Positions 25,455-32,845 of a DNA stretch of 45,163 nucleotides are shown one piece after another. Positions within the stretch are counted from its first letter, which is position 1. Each line of letters starts with the position of its first letter. The notes under the pieces were generated by a model. That model was not told the DNA's origin. It did no database searches and saw only the letters and a list, made by a program, of their open reading frames with translations. Origin of the DNA: Gemmatimonadota bacterium (GTDB lineage Bacteria; Gemmatimonadota; Gemmatimonadetes; Longimicrobiales; Gaopeijiaceae). A program made the position numbers and the translations under genes. The stretch covers positions 1 through 45,163 of the forward strand of contig JACQVF010000059.1 in assembly GCA_016209885.1 (NCBI GenBank), given 5' to 3'.

Positions 25455-26965
25455 GGTGCCGGCTTCGCGCACCTGTCGCCCTCGCCACGCTGGCCGTCTC
25501 GCTGCTGGCGCCCGCCTGCGCGGACCGCGCCACCGCGCCGCCGGAGCTGGAGTTGGCCGTCGCGCGCCTCGAAGTCGTTTCCGGCGACGGGCAGCAGGTG
25601 TGGACGGGGCGACGTGCGGCCGAGCCGTTCGTCGTGCGCGCCGTCGGACGTGACGGGCGACCGGTGAGTGGGACCATGGTGCGGTTCACCGTCGAGGGCG
25701 CCGTGGGCGGGGTCTTGAGCCAGCCTATGACGCTCACGGACGACAACGGCCTCGCCGAGACGTACCTCCTGGATGCCGCCGGGCGCGGTGAGGGGCGCAT
25801 CCGTGCGCGCGCTGGCGACGCGAGCGCCACCTTTGACCTGAGCGTGATGCGAGCCCCCGCCCTGATCACGTTCACCCCCGGAACAGGCGAGGCCGGGCTC
25901 CCGGGCTTCCCGCACCCGGACAGCGTCGTCGAGGCCCTCGTGAGGGACCGGGAGGGCGAGCCTGTGCCCGGCATGGTGGTCTGGTTCGCCGCGTTCGGCG
26001 AGATCTCCGCCTACAACGACACCACGGACATGCAGGGGCACGCCCGGACGATCCTGCGGCGCACGCCGCTCCTCGCGGGCAACGCGTCGGTGTACGCCTT
26101 CATTCTGGGATTCAACGAGTTGACCGTCAGTACGCCGCGACCCACCGTGCCGGTGGCGCGGAAGGTCGTGCTGGTGTCCATTGACGGCCTGCGGGCGGAC
26201 GTGCTGTCGCGCTACCACCCCCCGAGGCTCGAGCGGCTGGCCGGGGAAGGCGCGTGGGCCGAGGCCGCCGAGACGGTGTTCCCGTCGCTCACCGTGCCCG
26301 CCCACCTCTCGCTCCTGGCGGGCGTGAGCCCCGAACGGCACGGCGTTTTTTCGGACCGGATCCGGCTTACCCCCCAGATGGCCGAAATCGAGCCGCTGTT
26401 CCGGCGAGCACGGCGTGGCGGCCGCGCAGCCGCGGCGTTCCTCACGGAGACCGGCCCGCTCGCTGCATTCCGGGAGGTGCTCGAGTGCCGGCTCGCCTTC
26501 GGCCTCGACTCGCTGGCGCTGTCCGGCACGGACGGGGGCGCTTCGGCCGCGCTCGCCGCGAGCGCGCTGGCGGGTGCAGGGCTCGATCTCGTGTTCGTCC
26601 ATATCCCGGATCCGGACCAGGCCGGCCACGCGTACGGCTGGAACTCGAACGAGTACGGCCGCGCCGTCCTGCGCGCCGACACGCACCTGGGGCTCATCCT
26701 CGACGCCCTGGGCTCCGCCGCAGACTCGACCCTTGTCATCGTGACCTCGGACCACGGCGGCGGCGGCGCCTACGGCCCCTACCTCCACGGGTCCAACGCG
26801 CCCGCGGACCGGATCGCGCCGTTCGTCCTTTGGGGCCGCCGCGTCCGCCCAGGCCGACTCGACGCCGCCTCGATCCTCGACCTGGCGCCCACGGCGCTAT
26901 GGGCCCTGGGGATGGCACCCCCCGCCCATTACGAGGGTAAGCCGCTGCTGAGCGCATTCCGGTGA
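25451..26965 (+). CDS. Lipoprotein: Ig-like (Big_1-type) domains fused to a type I phosphodiesterase/nucleotide pyrophosphatase
   Basis: 504 residues. Signal peptide ending LLAPAC (lipid attachment at Cys23). Residues about 35-140 and 140-235 form two bacterial Ig-like repeats; both show the pattern RDGRPVSGTMVRFTV / REGEPVPGMVVWFAA and ..TDDNGLAETYL / TDMQGHARTIL. The C-terminal 260 residues are an alkaline-phosphatase-superfamily domain: VVLVSIDGLRADVL (first metal Asp), FPSLTVPAH (Thr nucleophile), HIPDPDQAGHAYG and VTSDHGGGG (further metal ligands). It would hydrolyse phosphodiesters outside the cell. The Ig-phosphodiesterase fusion on one lipoprotein is unusual. Confidence 0.85.
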   Translation: MRCRLRAPVALATLAVSLLAPACADRATAPPELELAVARLEVVSGDGQQVWTGRRAAEPFVVRAVGRDGRPVSGTMVRFTVEGAVGGVLSQPMTLTDDNGLAETYLLDAAGRGEGRIRARAGDASATFDLSVMRAPALITFTPGTGEAGLPGFPHPDSVVEALVRDREGEPVPGMVVWFAAFGEISAYNDTTDMQGHARTILRRTPLLAGNASVYAFILGFNELTVSTPRPTVPVARKVVLVSIDGLRADVLSRYHPPRLERLAGEGAWAEAAETVFPSLTVPAHLSLLAGVSPERHGVFSDRIRLTPQMAEIEPLFRRARRGGRAAAAFLTETGPLAAFREVLECRLAFGLDSLALSGTDGGASAALAASALAGAGLDLVFVHIPDPDQAGHAYGWNSNEYGRAVLRADTHLGLILDALGSAADSTLVIVTSDHGGGGAYGPYLHGSNAPADRIAPFVLWGRRVRPGRLDAASILDLAPTALWALGMAPPAHYEGKPLLSAFR

Positions 26966-26990
26966 TCCCCTCCCCATCACCACCCGGCGG

Positions 26991-27149
26991 ATGAGAGGGT
27001 TTTGGAGGGTTGGAGGGTCAGAGGGTTGGCGGGCGCACTCCCTTCCTTCTACATCTCTACGGCGAGTCGTCCGAATTAGTAGTGTGCCAGCGACGTAGTG
27101 TGCCGTGGCGACGAAGCGCTAACCCGCTAATCCTCTAACCCGCTTCAGC
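26991..27149. repeat. Intergenic element bounded by GGGTT-type repeat arrays (copy 1)
   Basis: The left arm, from 26991, repeats GAGGGTT with 8-10 base spacing (five GGG tracts separated by 5-7 bases, so a G-quadruplex motif on this strand). The right arm, near 27119-27145, has the opposite orientation (CTAACCCGCTAATCCTCTAACCCGC). About 90 bases lie between, including GTAGTGTGCC twice. The same arm sequence appears around 32682-32840. Confidence 0.6.
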
Positions 27150-27168
27150 GCAAAACACAGGACTCAGG

Positions 27169-28164
27169 ATGACGGAAAGCTTCGACATCTCGGTCGTGGG
27201 CGCCGGACCCTGCGGGCTCTCCGTCGGAGTCGCAGCGCGCCAGGCGGGGATCGGGTGCGTGCACCTGGACAGAGGGTGCATCGCGAACTGCATCGCCGGC
27301 TACCCGACGTACGCCACGTTCTTCAGCACACCCGAACGGCTCGAGCTCGGCGGCCTGCCGTTCATCGTGGCGAGCGACAAGCCCACGCGCCGCGAAGCAC
27401 TCAAGTACTACCGACGCGTGGCGCAGCACTTCGAGCTCGACGTCCGGCAGTACGAGGACGTGCTCGAGGTCACCCGGCAAGACGGTGGGTTCGCGCTGCT
27501 CACGCGGCGCCACGACGGCTGGGAGGGGGAGTGCCGGGCGCGCAAGGTCGTGATCGCCACCGGCAACTTCGACACGCCGAACTCGCTGGGCGCGCCAGGG
27601 GAAGAGCTGCCCAAGGTGACGCACTATTACCGGGAGGGCCACCCCTTCTTCGCCCAGGACTGCGTCGTGGTCGGCGCCGGCAATTCCGCCGTCGAGGCGG
27701 CGCTCGACCTCTATCGCTCCGGCGCCCGCGTCACTCTCGTTCATTTCCTGGACCGCCTCGACCCCGGCGTGAAGCCGTGGATCCTCCCGGACATCACGAA
27801 CCGCATCGAGAAGGGCGAGATCACCGTGCGCTGGCGGACGCGCGTGGCCGAGATCGCGCCCGGCTGCGTGATCCTCCGCCACGAGGACACGGGCGCGCTC
27901 GAGCGGCTCGCGAACGCCTGGGTCTTCGCGATGACCGGCTACTCGCCGGACCACCGGATGCTCCACGCCCTCGGGGTCACCATCGATCCGGAGACGTGGG
28001 TGCCGTGCCACGACCCCGAAACGATGGAAACGGACGTGCCGGGCGTGTTCGTGGCAGGTGTACTGGTGAACGGACGCGGGCCCACAAGGGTCTTCATCGA
28101 GAACGGACGGGAGCACGGCGAGCGGATCATAAGGGCTGTAGTGGCGGAGCTGCTGGTGCGCTGA
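27169..28164 (+). CDS. ypdA: YpdA-type bacillithiol disulfide reductase
   Basis: 331 residues. FAD motif VVGAGPCGLSVGVAAR at the N-terminus with the family-specific Cys (GPCG, residue 15), then GCIANCIAGYPTYATFFSTPE, and the NADPH motif VVVGAGNSAVEAALDLYR in the middle. These, and the lack of a CxxC redox pair as in thioredoxin reductase, define YpdA, which reduces oxidised bacillithiol with NADPH. Presence suggests the organism uses bacillithiol; bshA/B/C are not in the window. The gene begins 20 bases after a repeat element that may carry its promoter. Confidence 0.9.
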   Translation: MTESFDISVVGAGPCGLSVGVAARQAGIGCVHLDRGCIANCIAGYPTYATFFSTPERLELGGLPFIVASDKPTRREALKYYRRVAQHFELDVRQYEDVLEVTRQDGGFALLTRRHDGWEGECRARKVVIATGNFDTPNSLGAPGEELPKVTHYYREGHPFFAQDCVVVGAGNSAVEAALDLYRSGARVTLVHFLDRLDPGVKPWILPDITNRIEKGEITVRWRTRVAEIAPGCVILRHEDTGALERLANAWVFAMTGYSPDHRMLHALGVTIDPETWVPCHDPETMETDVPGVFVAGVLVNGRGPTRVFIENGREHGERIIRAVVAELLVR

Positions 28165-28355
28165 AGGCTTGTCAGCGCTGCATTCTGCCCAACTCCTTTC
28201 CCGGCCGAAGGTGACATCCGGTCCCGGCTCGTAGACGCGGCTACGCGGCCCGGCGCACCTGTTCGTCACGGCGCCGCCGCACAAAGCAGCCCTGAGAACC
28301 ACGTCCTCCCACCGTCACCCGGCCGAACGCATCGGTATTGCTGGGGGCACACCTA

Positions 28356-28371
28356 CCCGCCAACGGGCGGG
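28356..28371. terminator. Possible terminator hairpin between convergent genes
   Basis: CCCGCC (28356-28361) and GGCGGG (28366-28371) form a 6-bp GC stem with an AACG tetraloop in the 260-base gap between ypdA and the convergent ygfZ. There is no T tract on either strand, so support is weak. Confidence 0.3.
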
Positions 28372-28423
28372 CCCTTGGCCGCGTCTCCGAAGCCTGAGGC
28401 AGCGCGGGGAATCAGCGTGCCTG

Positions 28424-29626
28424 TCAGGGAGAGCCCCCCGGCTCGCCCCGGGGCCAGTCCGGGCTCTGACCTGCTGGTGCCAGCGATCCTCCGCTCTCAA
28501 AGGGCAGCTCTACCACCTGCGCCTCCGGGCCGCTCGGCGCCCCCAGCCGTAGGGTTGCCGGCGCCGCGATCTCGCGGCGTAGGTAGGCGAGTGCGATCGT
28601 CTGACCGAACTTCGGCGACTGGGCGGCACTGGTGATGCGGCCGACCGCCCCGACCGCCCGCCCGGCATCGGGGCCAAAGAGTTCCGTGCCCGGAGCGGGC
28701 GCCGCCTGCTCGCCCAGGAGGATCCCCCGCAGCTTCCAGTTCACGTGGCCACGGTCGCGGATGCGGACGATGACCTCCTGCCCGGTGTAGCACCCCTTCC
28801 GGTAGTCAATGGCCCGTTCCTCGAGCCCCGCCTCCACCGGGATCGTCGCCTCCGTCATGTCCACGCCGTAGGCGGGCCGGCCCGCCTCGATGCGCAGCGT
28901 CTCCCACACGCCGTAGCCGATGGGCAGGGCGCCCGCCCGAACCAGCGCCTCCCAGAGCCCGCCGATCGTTTCGCGCGCCGCGATGACGTCGAAGGCGGCC
29001 ACGCCCGCGTCCCCCGTTCGGGCAATCAGGACGCCGCCGTGCGGCTCGCCCCCCACAATGCGATACGCGTCCTCGGCGAGTGCGGCAAGCTCACCCGCTT
29101 CCACGCGCAACGCCGCCACCTCCCGGGACACCACTTCCGCCGCGCGAGGGCCCACCACGGTAAGCATTCCGGTCGTCCCCGTAACGTCCTCGCTGCGGGC
29201 GAGCCGCGGCGGCATGTACCTCCGGAAGTGTTCGACCGCGCCGGCAAGCCCGGCGGCAGCGATGTCCAGCAGCAGCTCGGGCGTCTCGGGCGGGCTCCAC
29301 CAGAAGACCCGGAGGTCTGCAATCATGCGCCCCTTGGGCGTGAGCAGCGCGGCGTAGGCGCCCCGGCCGGCCAGCACGTCGTCGGACAGCCGCGTCGCCG
29401 GCCGCCGCACATCGTTCGTCACGAGGCCGTGGATCACCTCCACGGGCGAGCGACCCGTCACGCGGACGCGCCCGCGGTAGGACCGGTCCGCGACGCCCAA
29501 CGTCCCGACGGCGGCACGGTACTCGCCAGCCGGATCGCCATAGTGCCGGGGGATCGTCCAGCCGTGGACCTCCGCGAACACGGCGCCGCTGGCGGCATGC
29601 GCGTCGTGGAGGGGAAGGCGGGACAT
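28424..29626 (-). CDS. ygfZ: YgfZ/GcvT-domain folate-binding protein
   Basis: 400 residues from ATG 29626. The GcvT-like fold is seen through an N-terminal folate-binding domain (VTGRSPVEVIHGLVTNDV), GRPAYGVDMTEATIPVEAGL, and the YgfZ hallmark KGCYTGQEVIVRIRDRG with its redox-sensitive Cys. YgfZ helps build or repair Fe-S clusters using tetrahydrofolate, fitting an organism with large Fe-S enzymes such as ActB. It is 16 bases downstream of the SirB1-like gene on the same strand. Confidence 0.92.
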   Translation of the reverse strand: MSRLPLHDAHAASGAVFAEVHGWTIPRHYGDPAGEYRAAVGTLGVADRSYRGRVRVTGRSPVEVIHGLVTNDVRRPATRLSDDVLAGRGAYAALLTPKGRMIADLRVFWWSPPETPELLLDIAAAGLAGAVEHFRRYMPPRLARSEDVTGTTGMLTVVGPRAAEVVSREVAALRVEAGELAALAEDAYRIVGGEPHGGVLIARTGDAGVAAFDVIAARETIGGLWEALVRAGALPIGYGVWETLRIEAGRPAYGVDMTEATIPVEAGLEERAIDYRKGCYTGQEVIVRIRDRGHVNWKLRGILLGEQAAPAPGTELFGPDAGRAVGAVGRITSAAQSPKFGQTIALAYLRREIAAPATLRLGAPSGPEAQVVELPFESGGSLAPAGQSPDWPRGEPGGSP

Positions 29627-29642
29627 CGGGGCTTGGCGCGGC

Positions 29643-30494
29643 CTACCGCCTGCGCCGGTCCCGGGGCGAGCTCCCCCTGAGTCCGCGCAACACGTCGCGG
29701 ATCCGCGTGGCGTCCGGCGCACGCGGCGCGAAGTCGAGATACTCCTCGAGCTGCTGCACGGCTTCCGCTACACGCCCCATGCGCGCCAGGATGAGCCCGC
29801 GGTCCCGCGACTCGTTCAGCGCGGAAGGACGCAGGAGCAGGATGCGCTCCACGACGGCCAGCGTGCGGGGATCGTCGCGGACGTTGAGGTAGATGGACTT
29901 GAGGTTCGCGAGCACGCGGATGAGGATGTCGCGCTTCGAGACCGGGCGCAGGAACGAGGGATGCACGCGCACCAGGCCTCCGTAGATTCGGTCCAGCAAC
30001 TCCTGCGCCTGGTCCTGAAAGCGCAGCTTCCCCCCCTCGAAGGCATCGATCAGGACGCGAAGCGCGACGCCCTCGAAGCGCACCAGGAAGTGCCCGGGGA
30101 ACCCTACGCCGACGAGCGGCAGTCCCAGCCGCCACCCCACCTCCAGGTACACCACGCTGAGGCTGATGGGGATCCCCAGCCCCCGGTCGAGCACGTCGTT
30201 CAGGAACGAGTTCCGCGGGTCATAGTAGGCCTCCGTGTTCCCGCGGAACCCGTGCCTCTCGAAGAGGATGCGGTTGAGCTCGCCCAGCAGGACGAGGGGT
30301 GCGGTCTCCTGGTCCAGGCGGTCCCTGACCTCCTCCGCCAGCGTGTCCAGCCGCGCGAGATACGGCTCAGCCGCGAGCTGTGGATACTCCTCCTGGGCGA
30401 TCAGCAGCGCGGACCGCGCCAGGTCGATCTCCGCGTCCGGGCGGTCTACTTCGGCTGCGAACCGCTGTCGGGCCAAGCTCTCCGGTGACCTCAT
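29643..30494 (-). CDS. SirB1-family protein (transglutaminase-like + TPR)
   Basis: 283 residues from ATG 30494 (MRSPES), with a longer in-frame start rejected because it would run into the divergent gene. The core YDPRNSFLNDVLDRGLGIPISLSVVYLEV and GFPGHFLVRF are the SirB1/transglutaminase-like motifs; a catalytic cysteine is replaced by Ser in PISLSVVY, as in this family. C-terminal TPR helices (VERILLLRPSALNESRDRGLILARMG). Function of the family is not settled. An AT-rich TAATCT lies about 40 bases upstream of the start as a possible -10. Confidence 0.88.
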   Translation of the reverse strand: MRSPESLARQRFAAEVDRPDAEIDLARSALLIAQEEYPQLAAEPYLARLDTLAEEVRDRLDQETAPLVLLGELNRILFERHGFRGNTEAYYDPRNSFLNDVLDRGLGIPISLSVVYLEVGWRLGLPLVGVGFPGHFLVRFEGVALRVLIDAFEGGKLRFQDQAQELLDRIYGGLVRVHPSFLRPVSKRDILIRVLANLKSIYLNVRDDPRTLAVVERILLLRPSALNESRDRGLILARMGRVAEAVQQLEEYLDFAPRAPDATRIRDVLRGLRGSSPRDRRRR

Positions 30495-30599
30495 GACTCC
30501 GTTTTCAGCGAGGCGCGTCCCGAGTAGATTAGCCGATCGAGGGACGAACCGCGGACTTCCGCGGCCGGCTGGCTCCCGACCCGAGACGGTGGGGAAGAC

Positions 30600-31376
30600 A
30601 TGATCCCGTGCACCTGGCTTCTCACCCTGCTCACAGGCGCCACCCTTCAAGCTACGTCCATCGTCGGATCCCAGGCAACGGAAACGCGCGATCCAGAGGC
30701 CTTGCGCGTACAGCGCCGCCTGTTGGCGGCGCTGGGCGGGCAGGACGCGTGGGAACGCACCCGCTACATGGAGTTCGACTGGATCGTGGCCCGCCCGGAC
30801 CGGTCGGCGACCCGGCGCTCACACCGCTGGGACCGGTGGACCGGCGACTACCGGGTCGAGACGCCTATGGGGCAAGACCGCATGATCGCCGTGTTCAACG
30901 TGAAGGTGCCGGCGAACGGTCGAGTCTGGATGAACGGCGTGCGCCAGGACGGTCCGGGCGCGGACTCGCTCCTGCAGCGAGCATACTCGATCTTCATCAA
31001 CGACAGCTACTGGTTCCTCATGCCGTACAAGTGGCTGGACCCCGGCGTGAATCTGGCCTACCTGGGCCGCAAGACAGAGGAGGAGGGGCGGAACTGGGAG
31101 GTGGTCGAGCTTACGTTCAACAACGTGGGACTGACGCCCCAGAACGTCTATCACGCGTACGTAAATGCCGAGACGGGCCTCATGGAGCGCTGGTACCACT
31201 TTCCGCGGCGGGGCGCGGATCCGCTCATCACCGACTGGACGGACTGGCGCCGTTGCGGGCCGATCCTCGTGGCCGCGGACCGACCGTACCGGAGCGCTCA
31301 GGGCCACATCCACTTCGAGAACCTGCGCTGCGAGACGAGCGTGCCCGAAGGCGCCTTCGCGGCACCGGAAGGCTGA
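30600..31376 (+). CDS. Secreted protein of unknown function (LolA-like fold suspected)
   Basis: 258 residues. A short hydrophobic leader (WLLTLLTGATLQATSIVG) suggests export. The mature part has RRLLAALGGQDAWERTRYMEFDW, a pattern common in periplasmic proteins related to LolA/outer-membrane lipoprotein carriers, then alternating beta strands (WTGDYRVETPMGQDRMIAVFN) and FVEAETGLM-like hairpin NAETGLMERWYHFPR. The ligand is unknown. Divergent from the SirB1 gene, sharing a 105-base promoter region. Confidence 0.65.
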   Translation: MIPCTWLLTLLTGATLQATSIVGSQATETRDPEALRVQRRLLAALGGQDAWERTRYMEFDWIVARPDRSATRRSHRWDRWTGDYRVETPMGQDRMIAVFNVKVPANGRVWMNGVRQDGPGADSLLQRAYSIFINDSYWFLMPYKWLDPGVNLAYLGRKTEEEGRNWEVVELTFNNVGLTPQNVYHAYVNAETGLMERWYHFPRRGADPLITDWTDWRRCGPILVAADRPYRSAQGHIHFENLRCETSVPEGAFAAPEG

Positions 31377-31379
31377 GCG

Positions 31380-31424
31380 GCGGTTCCAGCGGTGCCGGCG
31401 GTGCCAGCGGTACCAGCAGTGCCA
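31380..31424 (+). repeat. Five imperfect 9-bp tandem repeats
   Basis: Units GCGGTTCCA, GCGGTGCCG, GCGGTGCCA, GCGGTACCA and GCAGTGCCA run directly after the stop codon at 31376. The 9-bp period would encode Ala-Val-Pro, but no gene continues through it, so it is an intergenic microsatellite. Confidence 0.85.
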
Positions 31425-31541
31425 GCGGGCGGCGTCTTTCCGCCCCCAGATCCGAAGCCCATCTTTACCGGAACGCGCGGTCCGTGCCCCCGGTTCAGGG
31501 TCGCGGCCGGATTGCGCGCACAGGCGGGGCGATTCGCCCTC

Positions 31542-31573
31542 GAGCGAGGCGCCGGCCGGGAGGCGCCTCGCTC
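31542..31573 (+). terminator. Strong hairpin upstream of selD
   Basis: GAGCGAGGCGCC (31542-31553) and GGCGCCTCGCTC (31562-31573) form a perfect 12-bp stem with the loop GGCCGGGA. It sits 166 bases after the upstream gene and 43 bases before selD. No T tract follows, so it may be a Rho-assisted terminator or a regulatory structure in the selD leader. Confidence 0.5.
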
Positions 31574-31616
31574 ACCTTCTCGTTCGCAGGTCGCTGAAGA
31601 GGCTAGGTCACGGGAG

Positions 31617-32699
31617 ATGAGCGAAGCACCTCACGACCAACGGCCGCGTATCCGGCTGACACAGCTATCGCACGGGGCCGGTTGAGCCTGTAAGCTCGGG
31701 ATGGCCGAGCTGGCGCAGGTCCTGCGCCACCTGACGCCGTTCTACGACCCCAGGGCGCTCGTGGACTCCAGCACGGGCGACGACGCCGCCGTGTACCTTT
31801 GGGACGACCGGCGCGCACTCGTCGTCACTACGGACTTCTTCACGCCCATCGTGGACGATCCGTACGACTTCGGTCGGATCGCCGCGGCGAACGCGCTCTC
31901 GGACCTCTACGCCATGGGCGCCCGGCCGCTCTTCGCTCTGAACATCGTGGCGTTCCCGCGCCGCTATCTGGGTAGCGGGCTCCTCAGCGAGATCGTGCGC
32001 GGCGGCTCCGAGAAGGCCGCGGAGGCGGGGATCGCCATCATCGGCGGCCATTCCATCGACGACCCGGAGCCAAAGTACGGGCTGGTGGCGGTCGGCGAGG
32101 TGGAGCCGGAGCGGCTGGTGCGGATTGAGGGCGCGCGGCCCGGCGACCGTCTCGTGCTCACGAAGGCGATCGGCACGGGCGTCATCTCCACGGCGATCAA
32201 GGCGGAGGCGGCATCGCCGGACGTGGTGGCGGCGGCCGTGGAGAGCATGGTCACCCTGAACCGCGGGGCCGCAGAAGCGATGACCGAAGTGGGGTGCCAC
32301 GCCGCCACGGACGTCACGGGGTTCGGGCTCCTCGGCCACCTCCGCTCGCTCGTCCGCCAATCCGGTGTCACGGCCGACGTGGAGGCGCAGGCAGTGCCGC
32401 TGCTTCCGGGAACGCGGGAGCTGGCGGCGGCGGGACACGTCCCGGGCGGCACCAAGCGGAACCTGGAAGACCTGGCGGACGACGTGACCTGGGGCGAGGG
32501 GGTGGAGCCGTTGGAGCGCACGATCCTCTGCGACGCCCAGACGTCGGGTGGACTTCTCATCGCCGTGGCGCCCGGCCGCGTAGAGCTCCTCCTCGATCGG
32601 CTCGCCGGCCGCACCCCGGTGGCGGCGGTGATCGGGACGGTGAGCGAGGGAAGGCCGGGGGCGATCGTCGTGGCGCGGGCGAGAGGGTTAGAGGGTTAG
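31617..32699 (+). CDS. selD: Selenide, water dikinase SelD containing selenocysteine (in-frame UGA)
   Basis: SelD makes selenophosphate from selenide and ATP for selenocysteine and selenouridine synthesis. Reading from ATG 31617 gives LTQLSHGAG, then TGA at 31683-31685, then ACKLGMAELAQVLRHL in the same frame to the stop at 32699. Canonical SelD has HGAG-Cys/Sec-GCK here, so the TGA is residue 23 = selenocysteine and Lys26 is the essential lysine. Downstream motifs (TGDDAAVY, VTTDFFTPIVDDP, IIGGHSIDDPEPKYG, DVTGFGLLGHL, CDAQTSGGLLIA) are intact; 360 residues total, normal for SelD. A hairpin suited to a bacterial SECIS follows the UGA. Without recoding, translation would have to start at ATG 31701 and lose the catalytic N-terminus. 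The 3' end of the gene is formed by the TTAGAGGG repeat. Confidence 0.93.
31687..31719 (+). promoter_or_regulatory. SECIS-like hairpin after the selD UGA codon
   Basis: Upper stem AGCTCGG (31693-31699) / CCGAGCT (31705-31711), seven perfect pairs, closes a 5-base loop GATGG that starts with G; lower stem CCTG (31687-31690) / CAGG (31716-31719) lies below an internal loop. The apical loop begins 14 bases after the UGA. Position, stem length and a G at the loop start fit the bacterial SECIS pattern recognised by SelB. Confidence 0.75.
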
Positions 32700-32840
32700 C
32701 TTGCGGGATCGCAGGCACGCCGTCTCCCAGCGGGAAAACGTCGGGTCGCGCCGCGACCAGAGGACAAGATGGGACCCTCCCTGGCGCGCCAGGGTTTCAT
32801 GGTTCCGGGATCCGCGCACCCTCCAACCCTCTAACCCTCT
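32682..32840. repeat. Inverted-repeat element with TTAGAGGG arms (copy 2), between selD and lon
   Basis: AGAGGGTTAGAGGGTT (32682-32697) is perfectly inverted at 32825-32840 (AACCCTCTAACCCTCT), giving 16-bp terminal repeats around 127 bases. The left arm overlaps the last codons and stop of selD; the right arm ends five bases before the lon stop codon. Three to four GGG tracts are present in each arm region. The interior (for example CCTGGCGCGCCAGG near 32778) has no open frame. It may also act as a bidirectional terminator for the two convergent genes. Confidence 0.7.
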
Positions 32841-32845
32841 GACCT

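Noticed and set aside
31392..31616. Pro/Ala-rich ORF start upstream of selD
   Set aside because: The AVP-repeat start comes from the 9-bp tandem repeat; conserved SelD sequence begins only after ATG 31617.
31377..31616. tRNA-Sec (selC) next to selD
   Set aside because: No cloverleaf with a TCA anticodon and long variable arm is seen in the selD upstream region.
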